Assembly: GCF_003994475.1 (NCBI RefSeq)
Contig: NZ_RZNY01000018.1
Span: forward strand, 34,042 to 98,041
Length of the DNA stretch: 64,000 nucleotides
Direction of reading: 5' to 3'
Source: Paenibacillus anaericanus
GTDB lineage: Bacteria > Bacillota > Bacilli > Paenibacillales > Paenibacillaceae
Shown here: positions 45,898-54,256 of the stretch, piece by piece
How the letters are laid out: every line of letters begins with the position of its first letter
Position numbering within the stretch: the stretch's first letter is position 1
Position numbers and translations under genes: made by a program
Notes under the pieces: model-generated
The model's database searches: none
The model's input: the letters and a program-made list of their open reading frames with translations, nothing else
What the model was told of the DNA's origin: nothing

Positions 45898-46170
45898 ACA
45901 ATCTAACGGAACTGGTAGCCTTTATTTTGAGTTTAGAAGATCATAAAAAATTCTAACGGAACTGAAAGACCTTATTTCAAACAAATGATGCTCAAATGCA
46001 TGATTTAGGATGAAATAACGTCTCTTGGTTCCGTTACAATCCAGAACAGTGGAATAAACCGCAAATAAGGTCGCTGAGTTCCATTACACCGAGTCGAGAT
46101 CTATTCAGCGAGCTGAGTTCCCTTACACCGAGTCGAGATCTATTACAGCGAGTTGAGTTCAGTTACAGCG
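45898..46170. repeat. Dispersed repeat cluster with TCTAACGGAACTG / CAGTTCCGTTA cores
   Basis: Direct copies near 45901 and 45951 (CTAACGGAACTG, then CCTTATTT) face inverted copies near 46013 (AACGTCTCTTGGTTCCGTTA) and 46064 (AATAAGGTCGCTGAGTTCC). They are followed by two near-identical ~40-bp units beginning CCGAGTCGAGATCTATT (46088 and 46128). It looks like an expanded intergenic repeat family. Confidence 0.65.
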
Positions 46171-46477
46171 AGCGAGTTCCGTTCAGCGGTTCGCAATCAT
46201 TTTCGATTGAAGGTCAAGCGGTTAAAGTGGATTTTGAGCCGTTTTCTCAACTTTCCAAACTATTTTTTCCACAGAGAAATTACAGGACAACTCCCCTCCA
46301 TTTAACGAAAAACCGCTATAGATCAGGTATTGAAGCCTATACATCCCAATTTGGCATGAATCAGCTCGAAATCAATCTCGAATAAATGTTTGAATTTAGA
46401 CACAGAATGTTCAATAATTAGATATGTCACAAAATGTTCACATTTATAACAAGGGTTATTAAGAGGAGTGATACTTC

Positions 46478-46594
46478 ATGGCCAATCAAAGAAGTAAAGA
46501 TGCAAGTAACATATTTCTTGTGATCGTTGCACTCGGTGTGTTCTATACTGTCTTCTATACTGTGTTTACCCTTTATTCCATCCATGGGCAATAG
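46478..46594 (+). CDS. Small single-pass membrane protein (38 residues)
   Basis: ATG at 46478 preceded by AGAGGAG, ending in TAG at 46592-46594. The product begins MANQRSKDASNIFLVIVALG and continues with a hydrophobic, tyrosine-containing stretch (VFYTVFYTVFTLYSI) ending HGQ. The arrangement of a short polar N-terminus, one membrane helix and a good ribosome site, followed by a terminator, supports a real gene. No family recognised. Confidence 0.6.
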   Translation: MANQRSKDASNIFLVIVALGVFYTVFYTVFTLYSIHGQ

Positions 46595-46602
46595 CCATAA
46601 AT

Positions 46603-46656
46603 ATAGGGGCTGCCCCTCAAGTAGATATGATCTACTTCATGAGAGACAACCCCTAT
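46603..46656. terminator. Terminator-like hairpin between converging genes
   Basis: ATAGGGG and CCCCTAT close a long stem with an inner AAGTAGAT-ATCTACTT hairpin. It lies between the small membrane protein gene and the converging lipoprotein gene. Confidence 0.65.
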
Positions 46657-46669
46657 GCTAATTAGTATC

Positions 46670-47536
46670 TTATTTAGCGCTATCTAGCGCCTCTTGTGGT
46701 ACTTTGATTTCATTAATTTCGTTGTACTTGGAGAATGAGGTCTTCATCGCCATTTCCAATGAAATGCCTGCGCCGTCTTGTTCCATCTCCAAGGTCATAT
46801 TGATGTCTGCTCTAGTAGGTAGAAAGGATTTTTTATTTACAACCGAAGTCATTTTAATGTTCTTAATGTTCATTTGCTCCATCATGGCAACGGTTTGTTC
46901 GTTACTGCCTCCGGATTGACTCATTAATTCCTTAGCTAACTCTTTCACAGAATCTCCTGATACATCTGCGGTTAAGACGTATTCATCGCCTTCGACCGTT
47001 ATTTTTGTATCTTTAGAGATCTTTTTAAATTGCGATAATTGCTTATCTGGATTTGCTGAATCTTCCATACTCGCGAGTAATTTTTCCACGCTATCATCGG
47101 GTTGCTTAGACCAAGTACCATCCACGTTAGAGTAAACACCCTCTTTAGAAATATACTGCTTCATTTCCGTTTCGCCTTGACCCGCCACGTTCATCTTAAT
47201 CTCTTGGAATATTTGTAGAGGATCTGTGATCATATCACTTGTGATCGTCATTTTAACATTTTGTTCTTGCTTCTGTTCTCCTTGGGTCACTGTGATGTCC
47301 TGATCTATATTTGCTTCCATCGAGAAACTCTTCATCGCCTTCGATGCTTCTGCAGATTTCGTAAGCAATTCTTCGAGTGTAGGTGTTGCATTCGAATCCG
47401 TTGTTGCTTCTACTTTATTTCCTTGATTAGCATTGCCCCCGTTAGCTGTATTACCATCCGCTTCTTTCTCTTTCCCACATGCTGTAATTCCCAGCATCAA
47501 AACCACTGCCAATAATCCTGCTGTCCATTTATTCAA
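46670..47536 (-). CDS. Lipoprotein of the DUF6612/LppX-LolA-like type
   Basis: 288 residues from a TTG at 47536 that follows AGGGGG by 7 bases; the upstream codons would cover that site. Lipobox LGITACG places the lipidated Cys at 20. A low-complexity Asn/Gly/Glu linker follows, then a beta-rich domain (SFSMEANIDQDITVTQGEQK, KMNVAGQGETEMKQYISKEG, YVLTADVSGDSVKELAKELM) like the LolA/LppX half-barrel proteins of Firmicutes. Function unknown, probably a surface-anchored binding or stress protein. Confidence 0.75.
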   Translation of the reverse strand: MNKWTAGLLAVVLMLGITACGKEKEADGNTANGGNANQGNKVEATTDSNATPTLEELLTKSAEASKAMKSFSMEANIDQDITVTQGEQKQEQNVKMTITSDMITDPLQIFQEIKMNVAGQGETEMKQYISKEGVYSNVDGTWSKQPDDSVEKLLASMEDSANPDKQLSQFKKISKDTKITVEGDEYVLTADVSGDSVKELAKELMSQSGGSNEQTVAMMEQMNIKNIKMTSVVNKKSFLPTRADINMTLEMEQDGAGISLEMAMKTSFSKYNEINEIKVPQEALDSAK

Positions 47537-47755
47537 TTGATTGCCCCCTAGATTCTGTATTATCATTCAATTTAACCAAAGATTAGCTACCGTTAACAGG
47601 GAAATAAGTCACAAATCAGAGTAATTCAAATTATGCTTAAAACAGTACAAAAGACCTAACATAAGACCTAATTCTATTATAATCGTGCTTTTTTTGCATT
47701 ATGTATATAATGGAGGAAGCACAACCTAGGATAATCTCAAGGAGGCACCACTAGT

Positions 47756-48316
47756 TTGAAAAATCTTCTAGTCACCGGATATCGAGCTCATGAGCTGGGT
47801 ATTTACGATAATAAGCATAAAGGAATCCCCTACATCCGACAGGCTATTGCTGCTAGGCTCATTCCACTTGTGGAGGAAGGTCTCGAATGGGTTATCACAC
47901 CCGGTCAATACGGTGTGGATTTATGGGCTTGCGAAGCAGCAATGTCATTAAAGCCGCAGTTCCCTCATTTAAAATGCTCAATTATTACCGCTTTTAGCAA
48001 TCAAGAAGAAAAATGGAAAGATGAGAAAAAATCATATTACCAGGATATTATACAACGCGTGGACTATTACGGTGCAGTTAGCAAAGAAGCGTATATTGGT
48101 AAGTGGCAATTCCTCGCTAGGGACGAGCTACTCTTCCGAAAAACGGATGGGATCCTGTTAGTCTATGACGAGGAATCCGGCGAAGCTAGCCCTAAATACG
48201 TTAAAGAACGTGCGCTGAAAAAACATGAGAGTGATGGTTATATCTACCTCAATATCGGCATGGACGATATCCAATCTATCGCTGACGAAGACCATGGCCC
48301 AGAGTTTATGGAGTAG
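47756..48316 (+). CDS. ypsA: SLOG-fold protein YpsA (UPF0398/DUF1273)
   Basis: 186 residues from a TTG at 47756 with AGGAGG about 10 bases upstream; no ATG fits. The opening LLVTGYRAHELGIYDNKHKG and the glycine-rich ITPGQYGVDLWACEAA are characteristic of YpsA. A C-terminal LFRKTDGILLVYDEESGEAS completes the Rossmann-like SLOG fold, which binds nucleotide-type ligands. In Bacillus subtilis and Staphylococcus aureus YpsA affects cell division. No neighbour suggests an operon. Confidence 0.9.
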   Translation: MKNLLVTGYRAHELGIYDNKHKGIPYIRQAIAARLIPLVEEGLEWVITPGQYGVDLWACEAAMSLKPQFPHLKCSIITAFSNQEEKWKDEKKSYYQDIIQRVDYYGAVSKEAYIGKWQFLARDELLFRKTDGILLVYDEESGEASPKYVKERALKKHESDGYIYLNIGMDDIQSIADEDHGPEFME

Positions 48317-48398
48317 GAGTTTTTAGAATAGCGCTGAGTTTATAGAATATGTTATGTACGAGGAATTAAGGGTAGTGGTTTCTTTCCATAAGAAGAAC

Positions 48399-48433
48399 AA
48401 AAAAGGGGACAAGGTTACTGTCCCCTTGTCCCC
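48399..48433 (-). terminator. Intrinsic terminator after the amylopullulanase gene
   Basis: Read leftwards, GGGGACAAGG pairs with CCTTGTCCCC around a short loop and is followed by TTTTTTG. It lies a few bases past the stop at 48440. Confidence 0.85.
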
Positions 48434-48439
48434 ACTTCC

Positions 48440-51400
48440 TTATAATCCTGCTTGTGCTAACCAGAGCACGATCATGGCTGCTACTTGCTCTCGGGTCGAA
48501 ATCGTGGAAGGTTCGAATTTACCCTGGCCTGTTCCATTAATAATCCCTAGTGCTTTCGCTGCTTTTATGCTCTCCAATGCATAATCCGATGCTTCGCCTA
48601 TATCCGAGAAGGATGCTTCATTTATCCCCGAAATATCCTGCAATGAATGAGCAGTTACATAAGTGTAAGCCTTCATCAGCATTGTTGTGATTTGCTCCCT
48701 TGTTACCAACTCATCCGGCCGGAAACTACCATCTGGATAACCAGTGATGATCCCAAGCTTATTCAGAGTCGTTACATAATCCCCGTAATAACTACCCGCT
48801 TGCACATCTGTTAAGGTGCTAGAACCTTCACCCGTATCCAGTCCAAGTGCACGACCTAGGAAGGTAGCAAATTGTGCTCTCGTTACATTACCTTTTGGAT
48901 CAAAACGTTCATTATCAATCCCCGTAGCAATATGCTTTGAAGCAAGCAGTTCTATAAACTCCTTCGACCAACCCGCCTTCACATCACTAAATACCTTGTT
49001 ATACTCCATTACGATGAAACGGCCCATTTGATCACTTTGGAATGTGATCGTGTCATTCTTCAGCTTGCCGCCCAGATATTGCAGCGAACCATCATCCCCG
49101 ATGAGGTATACTCCCACTTTGTTCTTATTTGAAATACTGTTCAATGTCGCCTGATCCAAAATAAGTTCAATGGTGGCTTTACCTTTGAGATTAAGCTTAG
49201 CTGGAGTATTGGCTGAATCCTCGGTCACACTCACAGAAAAATCATAAATTGTGCCAAGCGGACGATACGCTGCATCTTGTGCAACGATATTACGTTTAAT
49301 CTCTTCCGCTTTATCTTTAGCAATTGGAGCTATTGTAACAATAACTCGTGTATCTTTCTTCAACGAAGCACTGTCAATGGTTCCGGCAGGTAATTTCACC
49401 ACTACATCAGGGAACTGAAGCTGTATACTCACTTTTTGTTCCTCTGCCTTCTTCAGTACTTCAGCTGGAAGGATGACATCGACTGCCTCACCCGCAGTAA
49501 CGCCAGTCACATGGATTGATACTGGCTCATTTTTCTTCGCCGCGGCTGCAATGGCTTGCTCTAAGCTAGCAGCAGGCACTTGAACCACTTTGTTTCCATT
49601 CGCATCCGTTGTAGCCACAACTTCCAATGTTGAGGAAACCACCGGTGAAGGTGCTGGTGTACTTGAAGTCGTCCCAGACCCTTCACTTCCAGATCCTCCT
49701 GATCCATCAGGATTACCAGAACTTAACACTGCCGCAAAGGCAACTGTTCCGCCATCCAAGCTACTAGGTATCGTAATCGTCACTTTACCCTGACTATCAC
49801 TTTGGAATGTTTGCTTGCTATATTCGTCCACCAATTGACTGTCCTTCGAACCAGCAATCGTTAATGTAACTTGTTGCGCTTCCGTCTTTGTATTTATCCC
49901 TACAATAACGCTCTTTCCTTGATACGTCCGGGCAAATACATCGTAACCTTGTGCGTCTGATCCAGCCAATGAAACCCGAGTTCCTTTGGAGAAAATCTGC
50001 GAGTACTGATCACGAATATTAAGCATCTTCTTATAATGATCGTAGATATGATTGTAAGTTGGGTCAGATAGACCATCCCAATTAAAATCATAACGATTCT
50101 CGCTAAACCTATCTACTGTCCCATTATTATTCCCAAAACTTCCATTCAATCCTGATTGTCCAAGCTCTTCCCCATAATAAATTACCGGTTGTCCTTTGGA
50201 AGTAATCTGTAGTGAAGCAGCCACTTTCTGTTTGGCTTGTGCTGCACGTAGAACTTCAGCGTCTAGCGTTCCATTTCTATATTTGTCTCGGTCAGCCGCA
50301 CTCAACGTAGTAATGAGGAATCCGTCTTCATCATGGCTACTGAGGAACTGCCCTAGCGTCGCCGTGTTGTCGAGTTTGCTATTTCTCGCCTGTAGCATCT
50401 TTTCTGTTTCTTGAATATTTCCCCTTACAAAACTTTGAGCAATCTCATTGAACGCAAAATCCAGCTCGGAGTCCATTGTTCCACTCCGCAGATAGCCACC
50501 ATCATTATCAACACTTGCTCCGAAATTTTCTCCGATCATTTTGAAATCCGGATTGATTGAAGTCATTGTGTTCTTGAAATCCATCAATGTTGCATCTTCC
50601 ACATGCTTGATCGTATCGACCCGGAAAAAGTCGATGGTGTTCCCTTTAGACGTTTTGGATTTCTCAATCCAATCCGATTGCCAAGCTACAATTTGCTCAC
50701 GTACAGCCGGATCTTCAGTTATCAAATCCGGTAACCCAGCTACATTATTACGAATAACTGGATCCTCGTTCTCACCCCGTAACATGCCGCTGAACACCCC
50801 ACGTTCCGCTTCCGTAGGAAGGTTCGTTACTTGCTTGGATATCCATGTCGCGGACAAATTATCCATTCCGTAACCGGTATGGTTCAGTACAACGTCTACC
50901 ATTACCTTAATTCCGCTGTCATGCGCTGTGTCTAGCAGTTGCTTGAAGTCGTCCAAATCACCCAAGTGTTCGTCAATCGTCGTAAAATCTTTGGCCCAAT
51001 AGCCGTGATAGGCGTATTGCGTACCACTAAAATCTACCCCTTTATTGAAATCGATATTATCGACAATCGGAGTAATCCAAATTGTGTTGATACCAAGATC
51101 CTTGAGGTAATCGATTTTATCGGTTATACCTCGGAAGTCCCCACCATGGTACGACTCCAAATGGCTCTTATCATAACCTTCACCGTTCGGATCATCGTTA
51201 GATGTATCACCGTTAAAGAAGCGGTCCGTTAGCATGAAATAAATCCGTGCTTCGTCCCAATCAAAATCGTCCTTCCCTACGGTTTGCCGCGTTTTCACTG
51301 TAACCTGAGCATTTTCTGTATGTTTATTTCCGTAAACATCCACTACCGTAACAGGAATTGACTTGATGCCGGCTGAAACAGAATCCTTCACTGCAATCGT

Positions 51401-53743
51401 TAGCGCCTTAAGCTCTGTATCGATCTTAACCTTAGAGTTACCACCAAGTGAGCTTAAATTTGCATAAGCTGAAGCACTTTCGCTCTCTGAGATCCCAGAC
51501 CAGGATAAACTTAATACGGCATTCTCGTTGTATGATATGGCCTGAGGATTCACTTCGGATTGAATGTCCACATTCGTAACTTTGTAGATAACAACGGACT
51601 TACCATCCTTGGTGTTAGTAGGATCGCTCAATTCTGTTGTTATACCATCTTTGGTTACTAAAAAGGTATATTCATGCGTACCCTCTGTCAGCGGTCTATA
51701 GGTATAGACATACATTTCGTCCCTAGCATTATATTGCATAGGATATTCAACACCGTCGATCTTCACTTGCACGGATTCCAACTTATCCATATCACTTGTC
51801 GCAAACAATGCTTGATCGCGATAGGTAAATGTTACATTCTTATCCTCCAATAGTGGTGGACCAACTAGCGGCAAGGTTCGAACTTCACCCTTCCCCGCTT
51901 GAACTACTACTTTGATCAACTGATCCTTCCCCGTTGTAACAAACCGATCATAATCCTGATCAATAATAGCGGTAAGCCAGTCTTGCCCCTTACGTATTTT
52001 AAAACCGAATTGCTGAGTGGAAGTACCTATTGGAATCGTAGCTGTAGCTGTATTTCCGTTGAACTTAGTGAATTTAACTTCACCATCCAATTTCCCAGTA
52101 TTCCACGTCCAGATATTCCATCCGTCAAAATCCTTATCCTCCCTAACATAACTAAAGAGAACCTTTCGTTCAACAGGTTTATAATCATCCAAATTCGGTT
52201 TCGAGTAGAAGACCTTGGATACGCCTTGCACCAACCAAACTTCTACTGCATTACCGCTTTGTATGGACGCTTTTACCTTAGACTCCTCAGCAGCCCATTC
52301 CTTATCAGTTGTGTTTAAATGAGGGATGATGTTAAGAGAAGATTCCATATATTTAAATGTACCTTGGGCATATCCATCCGATGTCTCATGAGAAAAATCC
52401 CATCTTGTTCCATCTAAACCATCAGGATAAAGCCATAATTTCCAGTCCATTGCAGTGTTATCATATCGATAATAATTAATTGTATACGTATTCATATTTG
52501 AAACAGCAGTAATTTCCTGTTCAGCTGTATTGCCTTGATACGTAGCTATAACAGTTATCTTCTGTTTATCTGGTGTTTCAGAGGCAACTTTCAGAATACC
52601 ATTGGTAATTTCAACACCTTGCACGGGAGACTTTAAGGACCATGTAGGCAGAATAGATGTAACTGTATTATCCGCCTTTTGGAGTGATGCTTTCAATTCT
52701 AAATCCGATCCAGCCCCGACAACATTGCCTGATGTAATCATGATTCCAGGTACGATCGCTAAAGAATTGTCACCTTTCTTGACGGGGTTTAAATCATCAA
52801 TTATACTTCCATCCCATTCATCGTACTTTGTGAGATATTTATATTCATAAGTCCCAGGGGACAGTGGGATTGTAAGACTAAATACGCCACTTTCCTTAGT
52901 TAGCTCCTTAGCTGTAGTTTTGTTCCATCCGTTCATTGAGCCAACCAGATAAAGATGATCGCCACTATGCTTAGAATTAAAAGTTACTGTACCATCACCG
53001 TTGATGACAGGGCTTGTTAGTTTAACCGAGGATAACTTAATCTCCTTCGTGGTACTCCAGTCCCCATTGGTAGCGGTAAGTTTAATCTTCGTTCCATCTG
53101 AAACATTACTATCCACAATCAGATTTTGCTTCTTTCCATCCCCCGCATCCGTAAATGAAATCGCGGAAAAGGCATTACCAGACAAGTCAGTTGCTTCAAG
53201 TACTACTTTTTCTGTAACATCTCTCGCACCCGTATAATATACTGCATCAATTACGGTTGACGAACCAATCTGTAATTCTTCATCTACATCGAGGCTGATC
53301 CCAGGAACTGATATTCCTGAATTATTACCTATGACAATCGTGTTTAGCGGGTCCTTCTGAAAATTTTCTTTGGTTCCAGGATCCAAGGAAGCATATGTTG
53401 ACAGACCATAATCATACCAACCAGCTTCGATTTGTCGACTCACGGACCATATATTGTCCGCACCCTTATTTAGATCTATTGCTGCCCAATTATTATAGAA
53501 TCCTCCCTTTACTATCACTCTTGCATCCGCTTCAGTACCTTGATAATTAAAAGTAACCTCAGCTCCCGATCCCGTGCGAGTCCCGATAACCGGGCTCTGC
53601 AGCACTTGGGCGTCAGCACTTCCGCTCAAGCCAGTTGCAATATCCGCTTCCGCCTTAGCTACAGGCTGCAGGTTCGTGAAGAAGCTTAGAATCAAACAAA
53701 TAACGAGTAACCAGGAAAGCGTTTTTTTCATTCCACGATTCAT
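48440..53743 (-). CDS. S-layer-anchored amylopullulanase (GH13) with starch-binding and SLH domains
   Basis: 1767 residues from the ATG at 53743 (AAAGGAGG 11 bases upstream). In this numbering: signal peptide (about 1-31); two E-set/X25-type starch modules (about 55-140 and 240-330); two CBM41-like pullulanase modules (about 420-520 and 527-625); a further beta module; the GH13 barrel (about 830-1230) with region I DVVLNHT, nucleophile Asp1043 (FFRVDTIKH), acid/base Glu1072 (MIGEN) and Asp1138 (SSHDED); a Gly/Ser/Pro linker; a beta-rich spacer; and three SLH repeats (about 1585-1760) that bind secondary cell-wall polymer. It should debranch or hydrolyse starch and glycogen at the cell surface. 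It is divergent from the alpha-glucan phosphorylase gene, and both have a CAAACGTTTG operator. Confidence 0.92.
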   Translation of the reverse strand: MNRGMKKTLSWLLVICLILSFFTNLQPVAKAEADIATGLSGSADAQVLQSPVIGTRTGSGAEVTFNYQGTEADARVIVKGGFYNNWAAIDLNKGADNIWSVSRQIEAGWYDYGLSTYASLDPGTKENFQKDPLNTIVIGNNSGISVPGISLDVDEELQIGSSTVIDAVYYTGARDVTEKVVLEATDLSGNAFSAISFTDAGDGKKQNLIVDSNVSDGTKIKLTATNGDWSTTKEIKLSSVKLTSPVINGDGTVTFNSKHSGDHLYLVGSMNGWNKTTAKELTKESGVFSLTIPLSPGTYEYKYLTKYDEWDGSIIDDLNPVKKGDNSLAIVPGIMITSGNVVGAGSDLELKASLQKADNTVTSILPTWSLKSPVQGVEITNGILKVASETPDKQKITVIATYQGNTAEQEITAVSNMNTYTINYYRYDNTAMDWKLWLYPDGLDGTRWDFSHETSDGYAQGTFKYMESSLNIIPHLNTTDKEWAAEESKVKASIQSGNAVEVWLVQGVSKVFYSKPNLDDYKPVERKVLFSYVREDKDFDGWNIWTWNTGKLDGEVKFTKFNGNTATATIPIGTSTQQFGFKIRKGQDWLTAIIDQDYDRFVTTGKDQLIKVVVQAGKGEVRTLPLVGPPLLEDKNVTFTYRDQALFATSDMDKLESVQVKIDGVEYPMQYNARDEMYVYTYRPLTEGTHEYTFLVTKDGITTELSDPTNTKDGKSVVIYKVTNVDIQSEVNPQAISYNENAVLSLSWSGISESESASAYANLSSLGGNSKVKIDTELKALTIAVKDSVSAGIKSIPVTVVDVYGNKHTENAQVTVKTRQTVGKDDFDWDEARIYFMLTDRFFNGDTSNDDPNGEGYDKSHLESYHGGDFRGITDKIDYLKDLGINTIWITPIVDNIDFNKGVDFSGTQYAYHGYWAKDFTTIDEHLGDLDDFKQLLDTAHDSGIKVMVDVVLNHTGYGMDNLSATWISKQVTNLPTEAERGVFSGMLRGENEDPVIRNNVAGLPDLITEDPAVREQIVAWQSDWIEKSKTSKGNTIDFFRVDTIKHVEDATLMDFKNTMTSINPDFKMIGENFGASVDNDGGYLRSGTMDSELDFAFNEIAQSFVRGNIQETEKMLQARNSKLDNTATLGQFLSSHDEDGFLITTLSAADRDKYRNGTLDAEVLRAAQAKQKVAASLQITSKGQPVIYYGEELGQSGLNGSFGNNNGTVDRFSENRYDFNWDGLSDPTYNHIYDHYKKMLNIRDQYSQIFSKGTRVSLAGSDAQGYDVFARTYQGKSVIVGINTKTEAQQVTLTIAGSKDSQLVDEYSKQTFQSDSQGKVTITIPSSLDGGTVAFAAVLSSGNPDGSGGSGSEGSGTTSSTPAPSPVVSSTLEVVATTDANGNKVVQVPAASLEQAIAAAAKKNEPVSIHVTGVTAGEAVDVILPAEVLKKAEEQKVSIQLQFPDVVVKLPAGTIDSASLKKDTRVIVTIAPIAKDKAEEIKRNIVAQDAAYRPLGTIYDFSVSVTEDSANTPAKLNLKGKATIELILDQATLNSISNKNKVGVYLIGDDGSLQYLGGKLKNDTITFQSDQMGRFIVMEYNKVFSDVKAGWSKEFIELLASKHIATGIDNERFDPKGNVTRAQFATFLGRALGLDTGEGSSTLTDVQAGSYYGDYVTTLNKLGIITGYPDGSFRPDELVTREQITTMLMKAYTYVTAHSLQDISGINEASFSDIGEASDYALESIKAAKALGIINGTGQGKFEPSTISTREQVAAMIVLWLAQAGL

Positions 53744-53831
53744 TCCTTGAATGGCCTCCTTTAAATTTTTGATGTATGGTTTCGCATAGGATGTCATATC
53801 TTATACTCTCTTCCGTATTTCCCAAGAATGA

Positions 53832-53845
53832 TGCAAACGTTTGTA
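53832..53845. promoter_or_regulatory. LacI-type operator before amylopullulanase gene
   Basis: TGCAAACGTTTGTA contains the perfect palindrome CAAACGTTTG centred about 95 bp upstream of the start. An inverted identical copy lies before the phosphorylase gene. LacI-family sugar regulators typically bind such CG-centred palindromes. Confidence 0.6.
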
Positions 53846-54206
53846 CGAAAGAGTGAAATCAACAGATATAATTGCTGCCACCCAAAGGTAAGCGCTTTAT
53901 ATCCTGCGATAAGCATACAATATTGGGATCATCCGTCAACTGTGCAGAACAGATCAAAGTGTTGATAAATCTGTATTTATCCAATATTTTCATCCATTTT
54001 CTTTGATTATCTTCATTTTGTAATATTTTTTTCAATTATCTGGTTCTAGTGAAACCGTTTGCTCATATTAATTCATTGAAAATGTGCTAAACATGATCTT
54101 TTTGTGAATTGTCTCTATTTTTGAAAAATAACTTGTCCATTTTGGATATTTTTGTGCTACTATGTCAATATAAATCGCTTTCACATGGGCAGGTTATTGT
54201 CCCGTG

Positions 54207-54220
54207 GACAAACGTTTGCA
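54207..54220. promoter_or_regulatory. LacI-type operator before alpha-glucan phosphorylase gene
   Basis: GACAAACGTTTGCA has the same CAAACGTTTG core in reverse orientation, centred about 43 bp before the ATG at 54257, a position suited to repression. Confidence 0.6.
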
Positions 54221-54256
54221 TTAATCACAAAATATTAATTTTAGGAGGTCATTTAA

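Larger units (their letters stand above)
44920..46477. other. ORF-poor repeat island
   Basis: About 1.56 kb without a credible gene, made up of several classes of repeats listed separately: a 42-bp tandem array, short inverted repeats, a terminator-like hairpin, GT-rich low-complexity DNA, and AACGGAACT-type dispersed repeats. Two overlapping open frames at 45511-45857 are low-complexity artefacts. Confidence 0.7.
53744..54256. promoter_or_regulatory. Divergent promoter region of amylopullulanase and phosphorylase genes
   Basis: 513 bp without a gene. It holds the two operator palindromes listed separately. It also has further partial catabolite-response-like sites: GGTAAGCGCTTTAT near 53887, GAAACCGTTTGCTCA near 54052 and AAATCGCTTTCACA near 54172. 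Most are consistent with LacI-family or CcpA control of starch use. Confidence 0.6.
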
